A DNA stretch of 64,000 bases from Brachionus manjavacas (Eukaryota > Rotifera > Eurotatoria > Ploima > Brachionidae). The position numbers were made by a program, and so were the translations under genes. The notes under the pieces were generated by a model, which saw nothing but the letters and a program-made list of their open reading frames with translations, was not told the DNA's origin and did no database searches. Every line of letters starts with the position of its first letter. Position 1 is the stretch's first letter. This document shows, in pieces, positions 48,196 through 59,449 of the stretch. The DNA lies in assembly GCA_019054805.1 (NCBI GenBank), contig JAHQIY010000001.1, forward strand, positions 9,252,501 through 9,316,500, given 5' to 3'.

Positions 48196-51100
48196 ATGAA
48201 TAAAGAGCCATTCAAAGCATTTATTCACAAAGTTGGAACATTCCGAAGCAAAAAAAATGCCACCAAACAAAGACAATCTATTTCAGATTTCAAATTTTAT
48301 GATTCAAATGATGATTCATCTAAAAAAACTAATGAAAATTCGAATTGTCAACAAGAAGCTGAGTCGGAAAGCAGAATAAGTTCATTTTCAAATAATGAGA
48401 CCATTAGGTAGAGTTTATAAAAAAATGCTCAAATTTTCAATTTATCCCAAAGATCATTAGCTCAACCTTTTAATGTAACATATTTTACTGAAGATCAAAT
48501 CTTTGACCAAATGACACCTGATCAAATAGATGAAGAATTTGAAAAACATGTTTTGGTATTAAGGTTTTTAAATGAGTTTTATTATTACTTTTATTCTAAA
48601 TAAAGAATGATGTAAATCTTAAATTGGATAAAGACATTGAAAAAATGAAAAGTCTACCACTGGAATCAAAAAAAAAACTTTTAATAAATATGAGGAAAAA
48701 TGAGTTTTTTATAGATGATAAGGCAGCTAATATGGTTAATGTTTTGAAAGATGCGCTGCGAAATTCAAAGAATTTAAAAGAAAACCTCAAACAATTATTA
48801 AAAATACTAAAGCGAATAAGTATTTGCATAGCGTCGAAACCTGTCAGGTAATAAAATACTAAAAGATAAAAAATTAAACTAGAAACTTTTGATTAAAAGT
48901 TGGCTGGATGAATTTAATTTATCAGGTGGATTAACTATATTAGAAGATATTCTAATAAATTATAAAACAAAATTTGGAAATAATTCACCGAATAAATTTT
49001 TGAATACTACCGTCAGAACAAATTCGTCAATATCAGACAAATACGATTCTAAGGAGAAAGATAATAACCTCAGAAAGAACATTAGATTGGAATCTACTAA
49101 AATTTTAACATCATTTGCAAATACAAAAGTAAATAGATATGTAAATAAATATTTTTTTACACAAATATTTGATTTTTTACTTTTTATTAGTATGGTATAT
49201 ATGTAATATTGGAAAGTAAATCTATGCCAATGGCTATTGCAACATGTATTGACTGTTATGACACGGCTTCAATGACTGTAGTTTGTAAATTACTAGCTGT
49301 CTTGGCGGTCTTGGAGTATATATATATATTTTTGAATTTAAAATAAAAAAAAATAAATTTTTATTAAAATAAAGTCAAGAAGTTGTTTTGAATGGTATAA
49401 CAGAAACAGCAAGATTTACAGGAACAAATAATTACTTTTCCCAAATCGTGAAGGCTTTAACAATAGATGATGATCAAGATTTAAAAGTAACGATTTGAAA
49501 AATTAATACAAGTCAGAAAAAGATTTAAAATTCTAATAAAAAAGATAAGCTCTATGATTTTGATAAATGCTTTGATTTGTAATGCGGACAGTTTGGATTT
49601 TAAAATACACTTAAGAAGCGATTTTAATCGATGTGGTCTCGCTTTAGCCATAGATGTAACCTTTGGTAAAAAAAAAATAAATTAATTCAACTCTAATTAA
49701 AAGAGTCTAAAACAAAAATATGGATCACTTGATGATTCTATGGAAAAAGAATCGGATAAATTGATGAAGCAAATAGCAATATTTGAAAGCCATGCACAAG
49801 ACAACTTTGAAAAAATGGACAACTATTTTGATAATATAGTTGGTTTTTGGGAAGGTGGGAACAAAAATGATTTTTTTTAGTCTAGGTTATTTTTTATTAA
49901 AATCAAAATTGAAAAATTTAGATCCAAAAACATGCTTTGAATATTTGTTCAACTCGGTAAAAGATTCGCCATCCGAATGTTGTCTATTGTCGATTTTGCA
50001 GCATCTGTTGCTAATCAGAGATGATATTCACATTCGCTATTCTTATTTTAGATTGATTGAAGAATGTGTGGCTCGAATAGCTCTACACAAAGATGGACGT
50101 GATCCCGATTTTAATTATGGTCCAAAATTGGATTTCGATATTGACTCAATGCTGAGTAATAATGTTTTATATTTTAAAAATTTTACCAAGACCAAATAAA
50201 ACTTGTATTCTTATATTTTATTTTTGATCAATAGGAGCACTTAAAGAGTCAGCTCAAAATGAAATATCTGACCATAGTGGAAAAATGTCTGTAGTTAATT
50301 CAAAAAGACTTGAGACTGCAGTTTCCGAAAAACAAGAACTGGAAGCTAAGTGTCATACACTAAATATCAAGTTGAAATGCACAGAAGATGTATTGAACCA
50401 GCTGAAGCAAAAGATTCCTGATGATGTTGCTGGTGAAATCGAAACTTTGCTGAACAAGAGATTGAGTGCAGAATTAGCTTCACAAGATTCAGACCAGTTG
50501 GCTATGGCACCAATACCGACGCCGCCGCCACCTCCACCTCCTCCATTGCTAACTCCTACTGGTGGTCCTCCTCCGCCTCCACCACCATTACCAGGGTTTA
50601 CTGGAGGACCACCACCCCCGCCACCCCCACCTTTACCAGGGTTTTCTGGAGGACCACCAGCTCCACCGCCGCCTCCTCCAATGCTAGGTGGTCCACCACC
50701 TCTTTTAGGTATAAAATAATTTAAAATTTATTTTTTTTTATATATATAATTAAATTTAAAAAATCAGTCAAAAGCCTTCCTTTCGGAATGAAAGAGAAAA
50801 TAAAATTCAATATCAATACGCCCTTAAAACGGATTAATTGGAAAAAAATTCAGACAAATAGTTTGAATGAGAATTCTTTTTGGGTAAAAGCAAACGAAGA
50901 AAAATTTGCCAGTGATGAAATTTTTCAAATTTTGACCGAAAATTTTTCCACAGATAAAAGCAAGTATCTTGAAAAAAAAACAGATTTTGGCTAAACGCTT
51001 GGTTCGTTATTTAACGAATTTCAATGTTTAACCTTAGGATAAGCGCCTGCTGATAAATAGAATTGTTCTATGTAAATGCAAATTGTTTTTAAGTTTGAAA

Positions 51101-54100
51101 CTTGAAATTGATAAACATATTTAAAATAGATCACAAATAAGCGGTCATAGGACCTAAAAAGCTTATTTTAGGATCTAATTTAAATAGATATATAAAGAAT
51201 TATTATTAAAGTATTAAATGATAAATTTAATTTTAATACGATATAAATTTTATATTTAAAATATTAATAAATTATATAAAAGCTGATTTTAAATTTCAGA
51301 ATTTTTTTCCTTGTGTTAATTTCTCATCAATATTTTGAAACGTCTTTTCTACCTCTATGTTCTCCTCTATGAATTTTCTACCTCTATGAATTTTTTTATT
51401 AATTTCTATTTAAATGTATTATAATATTTAAATTTTTTTTTTTTAAATGTCTGATGAATTAATTAGTTAACTGTAAATCTAATTCTTTTATTTTTTTAAG
51501 GAAATTAATTAAAATTATAAACTAGCAATATCTTGTTGTTTAATCTTACCTGTAGAAAAACAGAATAATTAAATTAATAAAAGTATTAAAATAGCAAATT
51601 AAAATTTTAATATTAATCAAAAAAACTCAATTAATTAATAAATCAAAAGCTTAATTTTAGCTTGAATATTCTTATCTTTTGTCAAATTTTAATCTAAACG
51701 TAATCAATCATTTAGATTATATTTTGATGGATGACATTTTAACATTTTCGAAAAAACATTATGCCAAGGTTCAACGCAATTGTTTGTGCGAGGAATGCCT
51801 TCTTCTATTTTATCAAAATTATTCCAAAATTTAATTTCAACAACTGGGTCTTTTATCTATTTTACAGCTCTAGCATTGCATCTTGAACTGTTCTTTTCAA
51901 ACTCGATAATAGTCAATATATGGTGCCAATATAAGTCTTCTCAAAGTGTTATTAAAATTTCATAATTTTATTTTCACTTGGATCTAGTTTATTTTTGATG
52001 AAATCAGGGCCGGCGCGAGAAAAAAATTCTCTTTGTGGCGAGGGTGTCAGGGGGGGGGTATGTGGTCTTATTAAAGTCAACTAAATATATTTAAAAGGAT
52101 TTATTTACAATTGATTTTTAAACTAAAGTTTTATAAAAAAACAAGTAATAACAAAATATGGCTATTTTTCGTCTAAAATGAATTCTAATCTTCTTTCTCG
52201 TTTACGAGCAAATTCATCTATTATGTAATCGGTATTTACATTCAAATCCTTATTTAAACGAATTATTGCTAGATTACATAAACGATCTTGGCCATACTAG
52301 ATCGATAATTATTTTTAATAAATTTTAATTGACTAAATGAACGTTCAGCTGAATTTGAAGTTAATGCGAAAGAAGATAAAATTTTTAGCAAACAAAAAAT
52401 GTTTGGAAAAGAATTGTTCATTCTTTCTTTCACGATTGTTAAATATAAAACATTAATGTCATTAAAATAATATTCAAATCTAGCTTTTTCTAATTCAATT
52501 AAGATATCTTCTAGACCTAATTCTCCAATCTCTACTTCCTTAACAGATTCAACTAACTCCTGATTTAAAATCCATTCAGAAAAATATTGGTATTCATTAA
52601 ATACCACATTTAAGTCATCTTCAATATCTCCTGAATAAAAATTTACCAAAATCTCTAAATTTTCTTTAGCAGTTTCCGGTTTAATCAAAAAATTCTTTTG
52701 AAAAATACCGAATGCTGAAATCAGCTCTGAGAAATTCTCAATTACTCTTTCTTTAATATTTTTAGTCAAATACTCAAGACACGGAACATAAACATGATTT
52801 TTTGAAAAATTCTTTTGTATCTTCTGGTTTAGACCTTCTAGATAGTCTAAATTCGTTTGGTACCATAATATTTAACTTCTTAGCTTTATCTAAAGCTATT
52901 GAGTAAACCGAATCAAAATATTTTGACGTATTAATGGACCTTAAAACGTCAAACAATACACGAGTCATTTTGTCGAATTGAGATAAATTTAAGTTTTTTG
53001 TCTGTAAAAAATCACAATAGGTTTTCGTAAACGAAAGAATTTTAAAAATAATTTCACATGTAATTAGGCATTCAAATGAAATCAGATACTTTAAAAGTCC
53101 AGAAGCCTCTGTTGTTGTTTTAGTATCAAATATTCCATGATCACCCAATGTTTCAAGCGAAAATAAAACAGGTTCATAAAGAACTAAAAATGACTCGATT
53201 ACAGTATAGTGACTGTGCCATCTTGTTTCACAAAATTTTTGAAGACGTCTCTTTTTTTGATTATTTTTTAAAGTTTCGCTATTTTTTACAGCATTATCTA
53301 AAATAGCGTGTCGCTTAGAACCATTAAAAAACACTTTCAATTTATTTAAACAGCCTTAAAAATTTCATGATGAAACTATTTAATTTCATCATGAAATTAA
53401 ATAGTTTTTTTACATTTTCTGACGGACAAAACGCTATTATAAGTTATTAAAAAAGTGATCAATTAAGCAGCTATTTTATTTTTGCTTATTTGTTCACACT
53501 ATTTTAATTATTCTATTTATTGTCTTGGTATTTTGTAATACTCCCATATTTTTAAAAAAATTCTTTCATTGAACTAATATAACCTAATAAAAAATCAGAA
53601 AATTAAGTCAATTAAAATTTATTAAGGCATAAAAAATGATGATAACGAAGAAAAAATGCTAAAAAAGAAACAAACTGCAAAGGAACTAAAATATCTAGAT
53701 GATAAACAAGCACAAAATTTATGTAATTAATTTAGAAATTTGTTAAACAAAATAATTTTTTTACTAAACATTTTTTAGCGATTTTATTAAAATCATTCAA
53801 AGCCGAGCCGAAAGAAATTTTCGAATGGCTCATGAAATGTGACTTGAACAAGCTGTCACAGAGTTCTCTCGAGCAGCTAGAAAAATTTCTGCCAGAAGAC
53901 AAGACTTTAGCTAAATATCAAGAATTGAAAGAGAATATTGACGATTTAGACTCATCGGAGAAATTTTTGGTCATAGTAAGTTTTATTTTATTATTTTATT
54001 GATTTTTTTTTTAAATTAGTTAAAATTTCCATGTTTTTAATTAAATGTTTATTTTAGATTTCTCAAATAAAAGGCTTGAGAAAACGTATTAAAAGTCTGA

Positions 54101-55934
54101 TATTCAAATGTAAATTTCACGAACAACAAGATGAGATTCGAGTTGACTTGGTTGCTGGAACTCAAGCTTGTATCGATGTTAAAAATAGCGAAAAATTCCA
54201 AAAATTGCTGGAAGTATTTTTACTTGTGGGAAATTTTCTCAATAGTGGAAGTAGCAGCTTAGAGGGATCAATTGGCTTCGACATGAAGTATCTTCCAAAG
54301 GTTCGATTTTTTTACTTCGTCTTCACTTTTAAATTTAATTTAGAATTTTTTTTTCTCCTAAAATTCTTGATTTAAGAAAATTTAACTAGCTAAAAAAATT
54401 TAAAAGCTATTAGCAAGAAAAGAAACAGAGCTTTATGAAAATTTTCTTTTAAAAAATATGATGTCATGATTCATTAATAAGAATATTAAAGCTTTCATAA
54501 TATTTAGGTATTCTGAATTTTCATTCAAATATTCCATTAAAAAATATAAATTCCAAATAAAAGTAAGGATTAAAGATTATATTTTTATTATAAGCTTGGA
54601 AGTGAAACAGAATTTCATTTACCGTTAACCCTTTTGAGATACTGCATGGGATAACTTTTGATTTTTTGGTTTTTGTGCATTAGTGACCATCGACACTAAA
54701 TTAAAATCGGCCCCCTTTTGATGCGTGCATAAAAAACGCTTATCATGTTTTGACGTGGCGTTAGAATTAAATAAGCCTGTAAAAATGCTAGGTCAAACAT
54801 CGAAAATGCTCACATGACCATGCTTGTAAAATTTAAAATTAAATTAAAATATGTAGTATTAAAAAAAATAATTGTGAATTTTGGTACAAAAAACAAAGAA
54901 AAAACATTAATAATATCAAATTTTAAGTGCAGAAGCACCAGATCACGTTCTGTAAATTGGCACTATCTCGAAAGGGTTTACGGTAACTGTCCAGTTAAAA
55001 GAAACAGATTAAAAAAACTTGAAAGAATTGTGTAAATATTTTACAATTAAGCACTCTTCTATATATATAGATTTATTTGTATAAGCTGTAGTTAAGTTAT
55101 ATTTTTATATTTTTTAATGAATCAGTTAATAAAAAAAATCTACTATTTAAACAAATGAATTATTTTTAAAAGTTTTTTGGTACCAAAGCAAATGATAACA
55201 AACGAACACTGTTACATTTAGTCTCTCAAATAATCACTGAAAAACATCCACATATTGAAAATTTTTACGATGATTTTAATGCATTCCTTGAACAAGCATC
55301 TAAAAGTAAAAGGAAAAAATTAAAATTTTTATTTTACTTAATTCTCATATTTTAAGTCGATGGACCAATTATTCAGAAAAGTCTAAACGAAATGAAAACA
55401 AGTATAAACAACCTTGAATTGGACATAAAAAATTTCAAAAATAGACTCGATCCAACAGACAAGTATTTGGAAGTAATGGAGACTTTTTCAAGTGATGCTC
55501 GTACTAGATACGAAACTCTAGATTGTATTTTCAACAAAATGAATGACTGTTACAAGGAATTGGCAGAATTTTACACATTTGACTGTTCAAAGTACCCGCT
55601 GGGCGAGTTTTTTACCGATTTGAGAACTTTTTGTCACCAGTTTGAGCAGTGTTTGAGTGACAACCTTAAATTCAGAGAAACAGAAGAAAAAATTCGCCGA
55701 GCTGAAGAAGAACGAAAAATTAGAGAAAAAGAAAAACAAGTTAGAAAGGCTCAGAAAGAGAAATTTATAAAGTCGGGTGCTAATGGAGGTGATGGCGATA
55801 CCGGTGTTATGGACAATTTGTTAGAAGCACTTCAAAGTGGTAAAATTTTCGAAGCTACGAATCCGAATACCAATGGTCCAGGTCGTAGAAGACCAATGCG
55901 CAGGAATCCTAATTTTATGGGTAATCGTTTTTAA
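48196..55934 (+). CDS. DIAPH: Diaphanous-related formin (16 exons)
   Basis: Exons 48196-48407, 48453-48555, 48606-48847, 48900-49128, 49191-49315, 49375-49486, 49545-49655, 49704-49854, 49922-50155, 50235-50708, 50768-50959, 53627-53722, 53779-53975, 54058-54300, 55173-55305 and 55357-55934 join in phase to 1143 aa. The order matches DIAPH proteins: GTPase-binding/FH3 region (about 70-430; KPVSWLDEFNLSGGL, NSVKDSPSECCLLSILQHLL), coiled coil, FH1 with three long proline runs (about 600-664), FH2 (about 668-1075; SLPFGMKEKIKFN, RINWKKIQTN, AKELKYLDDKQAQNL, VFLLVGNFLNSGSSS), and the DAD (DTGVMDNLLEALQSGKIF followed by RRRPMRR). The protein nucleates and elongates unbranched actin filaments and is autoinhibited by DAD binding until Rho-GTP binds. 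Exon 11 to 12 joins only with a GC donor (A/GCAAGT) and spans a 2.7 kb intron holding a hAT relic. Confidence 0.93.
52005..53398 (-). mobile_element. hAT-family DNA transposon relic (ZMYM/hAT-5-like)
   Basis: A minus-strand hAT transposase pseudogene is followed at its 3' side by a CAGGGCCGGCGCGAG stretch at about 52005-52019, which looks like a hAT terminal repeat (CAGGGSCGGC...). The preceding 8 bp are GATGAAAT. I could not find the matching other terminal repeat between 53340 and 53626, so the 5' end is deleted or degraded, and the upper limit given is only the end of the palindromes there. It lies in the formin intron in antisense orientation. Confidence 0.7.
52162..53340 (-). pseudogene. 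hAT transposase, truncated, two frameshifts
   Basis: Minus-strand segment 53340-52774 reads SETLKNNQKKRRLQKFCETR then WHSHYTVIESFLVLY, the conserved CxTRW region before the catalytic core. Segment 52769-52269 ends in FPNIFCLLKILSSFALTSNS then AERSFSQLKFIKNNYRSSM, the hAT C-terminal dimerisation domain (...AERSFS.LK.IK...RS.M). Frame is lost at an A-run near 52795 and again at about 52295, after which the original C-terminal reading continues in the next frame to a stop at 52162-52164. The N-terminal zinc finger and first part are missing. It matches the ZMYM1/hAT-5 type of transposase. Confidence 0.88.
53361..53407. repeat. two overlapping, mutually exclusive hairpins
   Basis: AATTTCATGATGAAA (53361-53375) pairs perfectly with TTTCATCATGAAATT (53384-53398) around an 8-nt loop. 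In addition, AAACTATTTAATTTCA (53373-53388) pairs perfectly with TGAAATTAAATAGTTT (53392-53407) around a 3-nt loop. The second stem uses the loop and one arm of the first, so only one can form at a time. They lie immediately upstream of the hAT pseudogene inside the formin intron. Confidence 0.8.
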
Positions 55935-58548
55935 GCCATACATTAAAAAGTAGTTGAATTTCAAAAGAATTTAATTAAAAATTCAAATCTATTATAAAAT
56001 TTTTGATCTTTTGTCAATGAAAAGACTAGAAAAAAATTTCGACTCAAAAAAAGTCTTTCTTTAGAATTTGCTTTTAATTATACCTTTTTAAGATTCAAAA
56101 TATTTCTCTCACTATTGTACTTTTTTCACTTATATTCGAAAGTAGTTGGTTTCCGAGTATTATTTTTTTAATAAATCATTTGAATGAATTATTTTAGATA
56201 TATACAAATGCTAAAATTTTGCCGATAAAAATAGTCATTGACATTTCTAATTTCTATTCTAATTTTTTTTCTTTAATTCATATTTCAATAAAACTGAAAT
56301 GAATTCTAAGAACCAAAATTAATAAAAATCTCTTTTCCTTTCAAGAACTCAGTTCTCTATACCGGGTCTTCTCTCGAGACTCCAGATACTAAAAACAGTT
56401 TAATTTTTTTATTTTTAAAATTACTTACTCAGCTTATGTAATATTTAATCATTTTTTTAAATGGAAAAAAGAAAAAAAATAGATTTTAATGATTTTATTG
56501 ACAAAAGTTTAATTCTTATTTTTATTTAAATATCAAAATTAAAATTTTTGAATAACAACCTTTTTTTAAATTTTTTAGACGATTTTAGACGTACCATGAA
56601 AAAAGATCAAAATTGAAGGCTTATTCGATTTTAATAAAATATAAACATTCCAAATAAATTATTTTTATATTTTTATTAAATTTACCCGATAATTTATTGA
56701 CACTCTTTCCTCAACCTTAATTAGTTCCCTTTGATTTTTTGATACTCTAGCTTAAAAATTCACAATCATCTACAGGGGTTCTAATAAAATCGTAATCCAA
56801 AAAAAGCCGCTTCCGAAAGACAGGTAACTAGCCCGTCTTATCCAAGATTACAGTATAGACCCATCCGAGCTATACTGGAATATATCTTTATTTTTAGTGA
56901 CGAGTCTGATTATTAATGCAGCTTTTTTAAGCTTTTATAAAAAATTTTAAAATTCACAGTGACTTTAATCAGAGTTGTTTTAAAGTCGCAAATCAAAGTC
57001 CAAGTACAGACTTTTATTGAAATTTCTATAAACGTATGTGTGGTTGTTTTTCTTTATAATAAATATTTAATTTCAAATCAGTCTTTGAGCATTATTAACT
57101 ATGACCAAAAGAGAACTCAGCATATGCTCTTCAAGGCAAGATATTGCTCTGCCAACATTTGATGCCAAACAGTAGGATCAAAAAAATACACATCAAGTAA
57201 GGGTCAAAAATGAGAGGAATGCGGAAGCGAACGGACTAGCAGTTCAGACTATTGGGTCCGATGTCTTTGTATAAGTATACAGTTCTGATCTATTAGACCT
57301 CACCACTAATTTCGAAATCAAACTTTAGAAACAAGTTTTCAAAGTATTTTAGCAATGGAGCTTCCCTGTCCTAAAGTCAGAAAACAGCTCACCATAATTC
57401 AACAACCCGCCATTAGCAGATAGAATAAAGATGTAGAGCAATCGTTAGAGAGATTCAAAAGTCTAACTTTTCTTGTTTAGTTAAAGCTTTACTTCAACAT
57501 TTATTTGGATATTTCGATCTGGCCACATAGACTATTCATATTTGAGTAGTGAATAGATGGTCAATTATTTTTAAAGGACTGATGCATCTACAACCAAAAT
57601 TTTGATTTAATTTACGCAATATATTTGCTTTAGTTCTTAGACTTAAGATGATTTCATTATTTGTTGTTAAAAGTTGTCGCAAGAAGAAGACAAATTAGCT
57701 TTGATTTGGTTGATGATTATCAACTTACTCGCTGTATTGGTCATTATTTTTTTATTTTTTTTTCTTACCGAGCTAGAGCTCCTTCAGAATAAATTATAAA
57801 ATAAAATCAAAATAAAGTAATAAAAGCTATAAAAACTGAAAAGAAAGAAAAAAAATATTTATTGAAAAAGCGTGTTACATGTGACATAATTGAAGCTTCA
57901 GGAAAAAAAAGGAAATAGTAAAGTAGCAATTACACAATGGAGTTGGGTATTTAATATATCTTGATTCAAAACCCACTTGTTATTACTCCACCAGTCTAAC
58001 AACTAATGAAATAGAATGACTCAGAATGGCATATTTCTCACTCAACTTAAAAAGTCAATTCGAGACCGCTTGTAATTTAAGTTTGTTAAAAGTCTCGTGA
58101 TGCACAATGTTGGAGGGAGTATCATATTTTAACTTAATGATAGATCTGACTGTTGTATTTGTTGTTGTATTCAGGTAATAAAATAAAGGAACAAATAAAA
58201 GCTACCCAATACCACGATTGGATAAAAACCTACAAAAAAAGACAGATAAACGGAGAAAAGAAGTTGCTATTAACATGAATAGACTTAAAAAATGCATTAT
58301 GTAAGCAGTCCAGCAAGAAGAAATAACTTCGTTCCATTTTGAAAACTTTAAAATCGATGAAGAGTGTAATAAATAAAAACCGACAAGTCTCCTTTCATGT
58401 AATGCAGAAAGTCATCTTCGAATTACAGAGGACCTTAAGGAGACGTCTCAAATTATGAAAGTCTGATCAAATTCTGATGTATAAGTCTTACTTTAAAAAA
58501 AAATTATAAGTTTTTGACAACACTGTTTCGCTATCAAAAAAATATTTT
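55935..58548. other. intergenic region after the formin, no intact gene
   Basis: It begins with the formin 3' UTR. From about 56800 to 58450 base composition is more even than in the deserts (for example CAGGTAACTAGCCCGTCTTA at 56820), and short open frames are interrupted every few dozen codons. This suggests an old, unidentified mobile element. A single AAGTC-type edge (AAAGTCGCAAATCAAAGTCC) lies at about 56983. No domain could be recognised. Confidence 0.45.
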
Positions 58549-58787
58549 TACCAGGAAAAATTGTTCCTACAAATGATCTTTCTAAATTATCTATCCCAAA
58601 AGGCGAAGGATATTTTTTAACTGCTTCTTTTCATTCATTTCCAGAAAGAGTAAAAAAGGTAAAGCAGGGTGAGAAATCAAAAAACCTAAGCACATTAAGC
58701 TCTTTCCTTTCCTTTAATCAAAAAATCAAATTTTTATGTATTGACGATCTGAAAAAATCCGACAAACTGAATTTTGCTTTTTTTTAA
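58549..58787 (+). CDS. orphan ORF without start codon, possible exon
   Basis: An open frame of about 79 codons reads GKIVPTNDLSKLSIPKGEGY then FLTASFHSFPERVKKVKQ and ends TAA after DDLKKSDKLNFAFF. Its mixed composition is unlike neighbouring AT-rich noise. It is preceded by a possible acceptor (TTTTTACCAG). It has no ATG, so it would be an internal or terminal exon. It may belong with the DUF3987-like fragments 0.9 kb downstream, but nothing proves that, and I do not recognise the protein. Confidence 0.35.
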
Positions 58788-58961
58788 AATGATTTCATTT
58801 AATTGAATATCTTGTTTTAATCATTTAAATCATTTTGTTCAGTTTTTTCAGTTTCTTGAGTTTTTTGAGATTTTTTTTATCTTTTGTATTATTTTATTTT
58901 AAAAATTGTCAAAAATTACAGAAAAAGATTATTTAAAAAAATTTTTATTGAGAAAATTATA

Positions 58962-59207
58962 TTAAAATTTTGAACTATTACATTTCTCCAATTTTAACAA
59001 TAAAAAGTTTTCATATTCTTCATCATTGTTTGAATTTTTGCCGTTTTCACTCTCATGACTAATGAAAATTTTTGTCAAATATAATGCTTCTTCTCTAATG
59101 AAAAACTGGAAATAATTTTCGAAAATTAAATCACCTTGTCTGTTTATAGCATTGTCTATTATTTCGTCCAAAGCTAAGTAATTTTGAGATATTGTTTCAG
59201 GATTCAT
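58962..59207 (-). CDS. small ORF of unknown function
   Basis: An 81 aa frame reads MNPETISQNYLALDEIIDNA, then INRQGDLIFENYFQFFIREE, and ends with KLEKCNSSKF. The composition is balanced and looks coding. There is no similarity I can name. It is divergent from the DUF3987-like ATPase, with 300 bp between them, so it could be a cargo gene of the same mobile element or an independent small gene. Confidence 0.35.
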   Translation of the reverse strand: MNPETISQNYLALDEIIDNAINRQGDLIFENYFQFFIREEALYLTKIFISHESENGKNSNNDEEYENFLLLKLEKCNSSKF

Positions 59208-59449
59208 ATTTACAATATGTAATTTTTTTCATAACAAAAAATAAATTAATTTGGTTTATTTGATAAACAGCACTAATATATAGAATAAAAAAATTATCAC
59301 CTAGCATTTTCATTTTTCATGTTCTTATAATTAGAATAAATTAAAATTCTGCACTCATAAAATTTTTAAACAGATATAAAATTCTTTCCTGAATATAGTT
59401 CAAAACAAAAATTAAGCTTACGAAAAAAAATTTTTATAACTAGAAATAT

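Larger units (their letters stand above)
50960..53626 (+). other. 2.7 kb formin intron with probable GC-AG splice sites
   Basis: Inside the FH2 coding region, the exon ending GATAAAA at 50959 is followed by GCAAGT, and the next exon starts after TTAAG at 53627. With the GC donor, the phases give DKS-IKNDDNEEKML, matching the length and charge of the DIAPH family here. The nearby GT donor (AA/GTATCT at 50964) leaves the wrong phase for every nearby acceptor. The intron is more than three times longer than any other intron of the gene and carries the hAT relic. Confidence 0.6.

Noticed and set aside
53205..53340. Treating the hAT frame as a host gene
   Set aside because: It has two frameshifts, a missing N-terminus, and a hAT-like terminal repeat at the 3' side.
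56800..58450. LTR retrotransposon (gag/integrase-like short peptides)
   Set aside because: No protease, RT or integrase motif and no terminal repeats could be identified; composition alone is insufficient.
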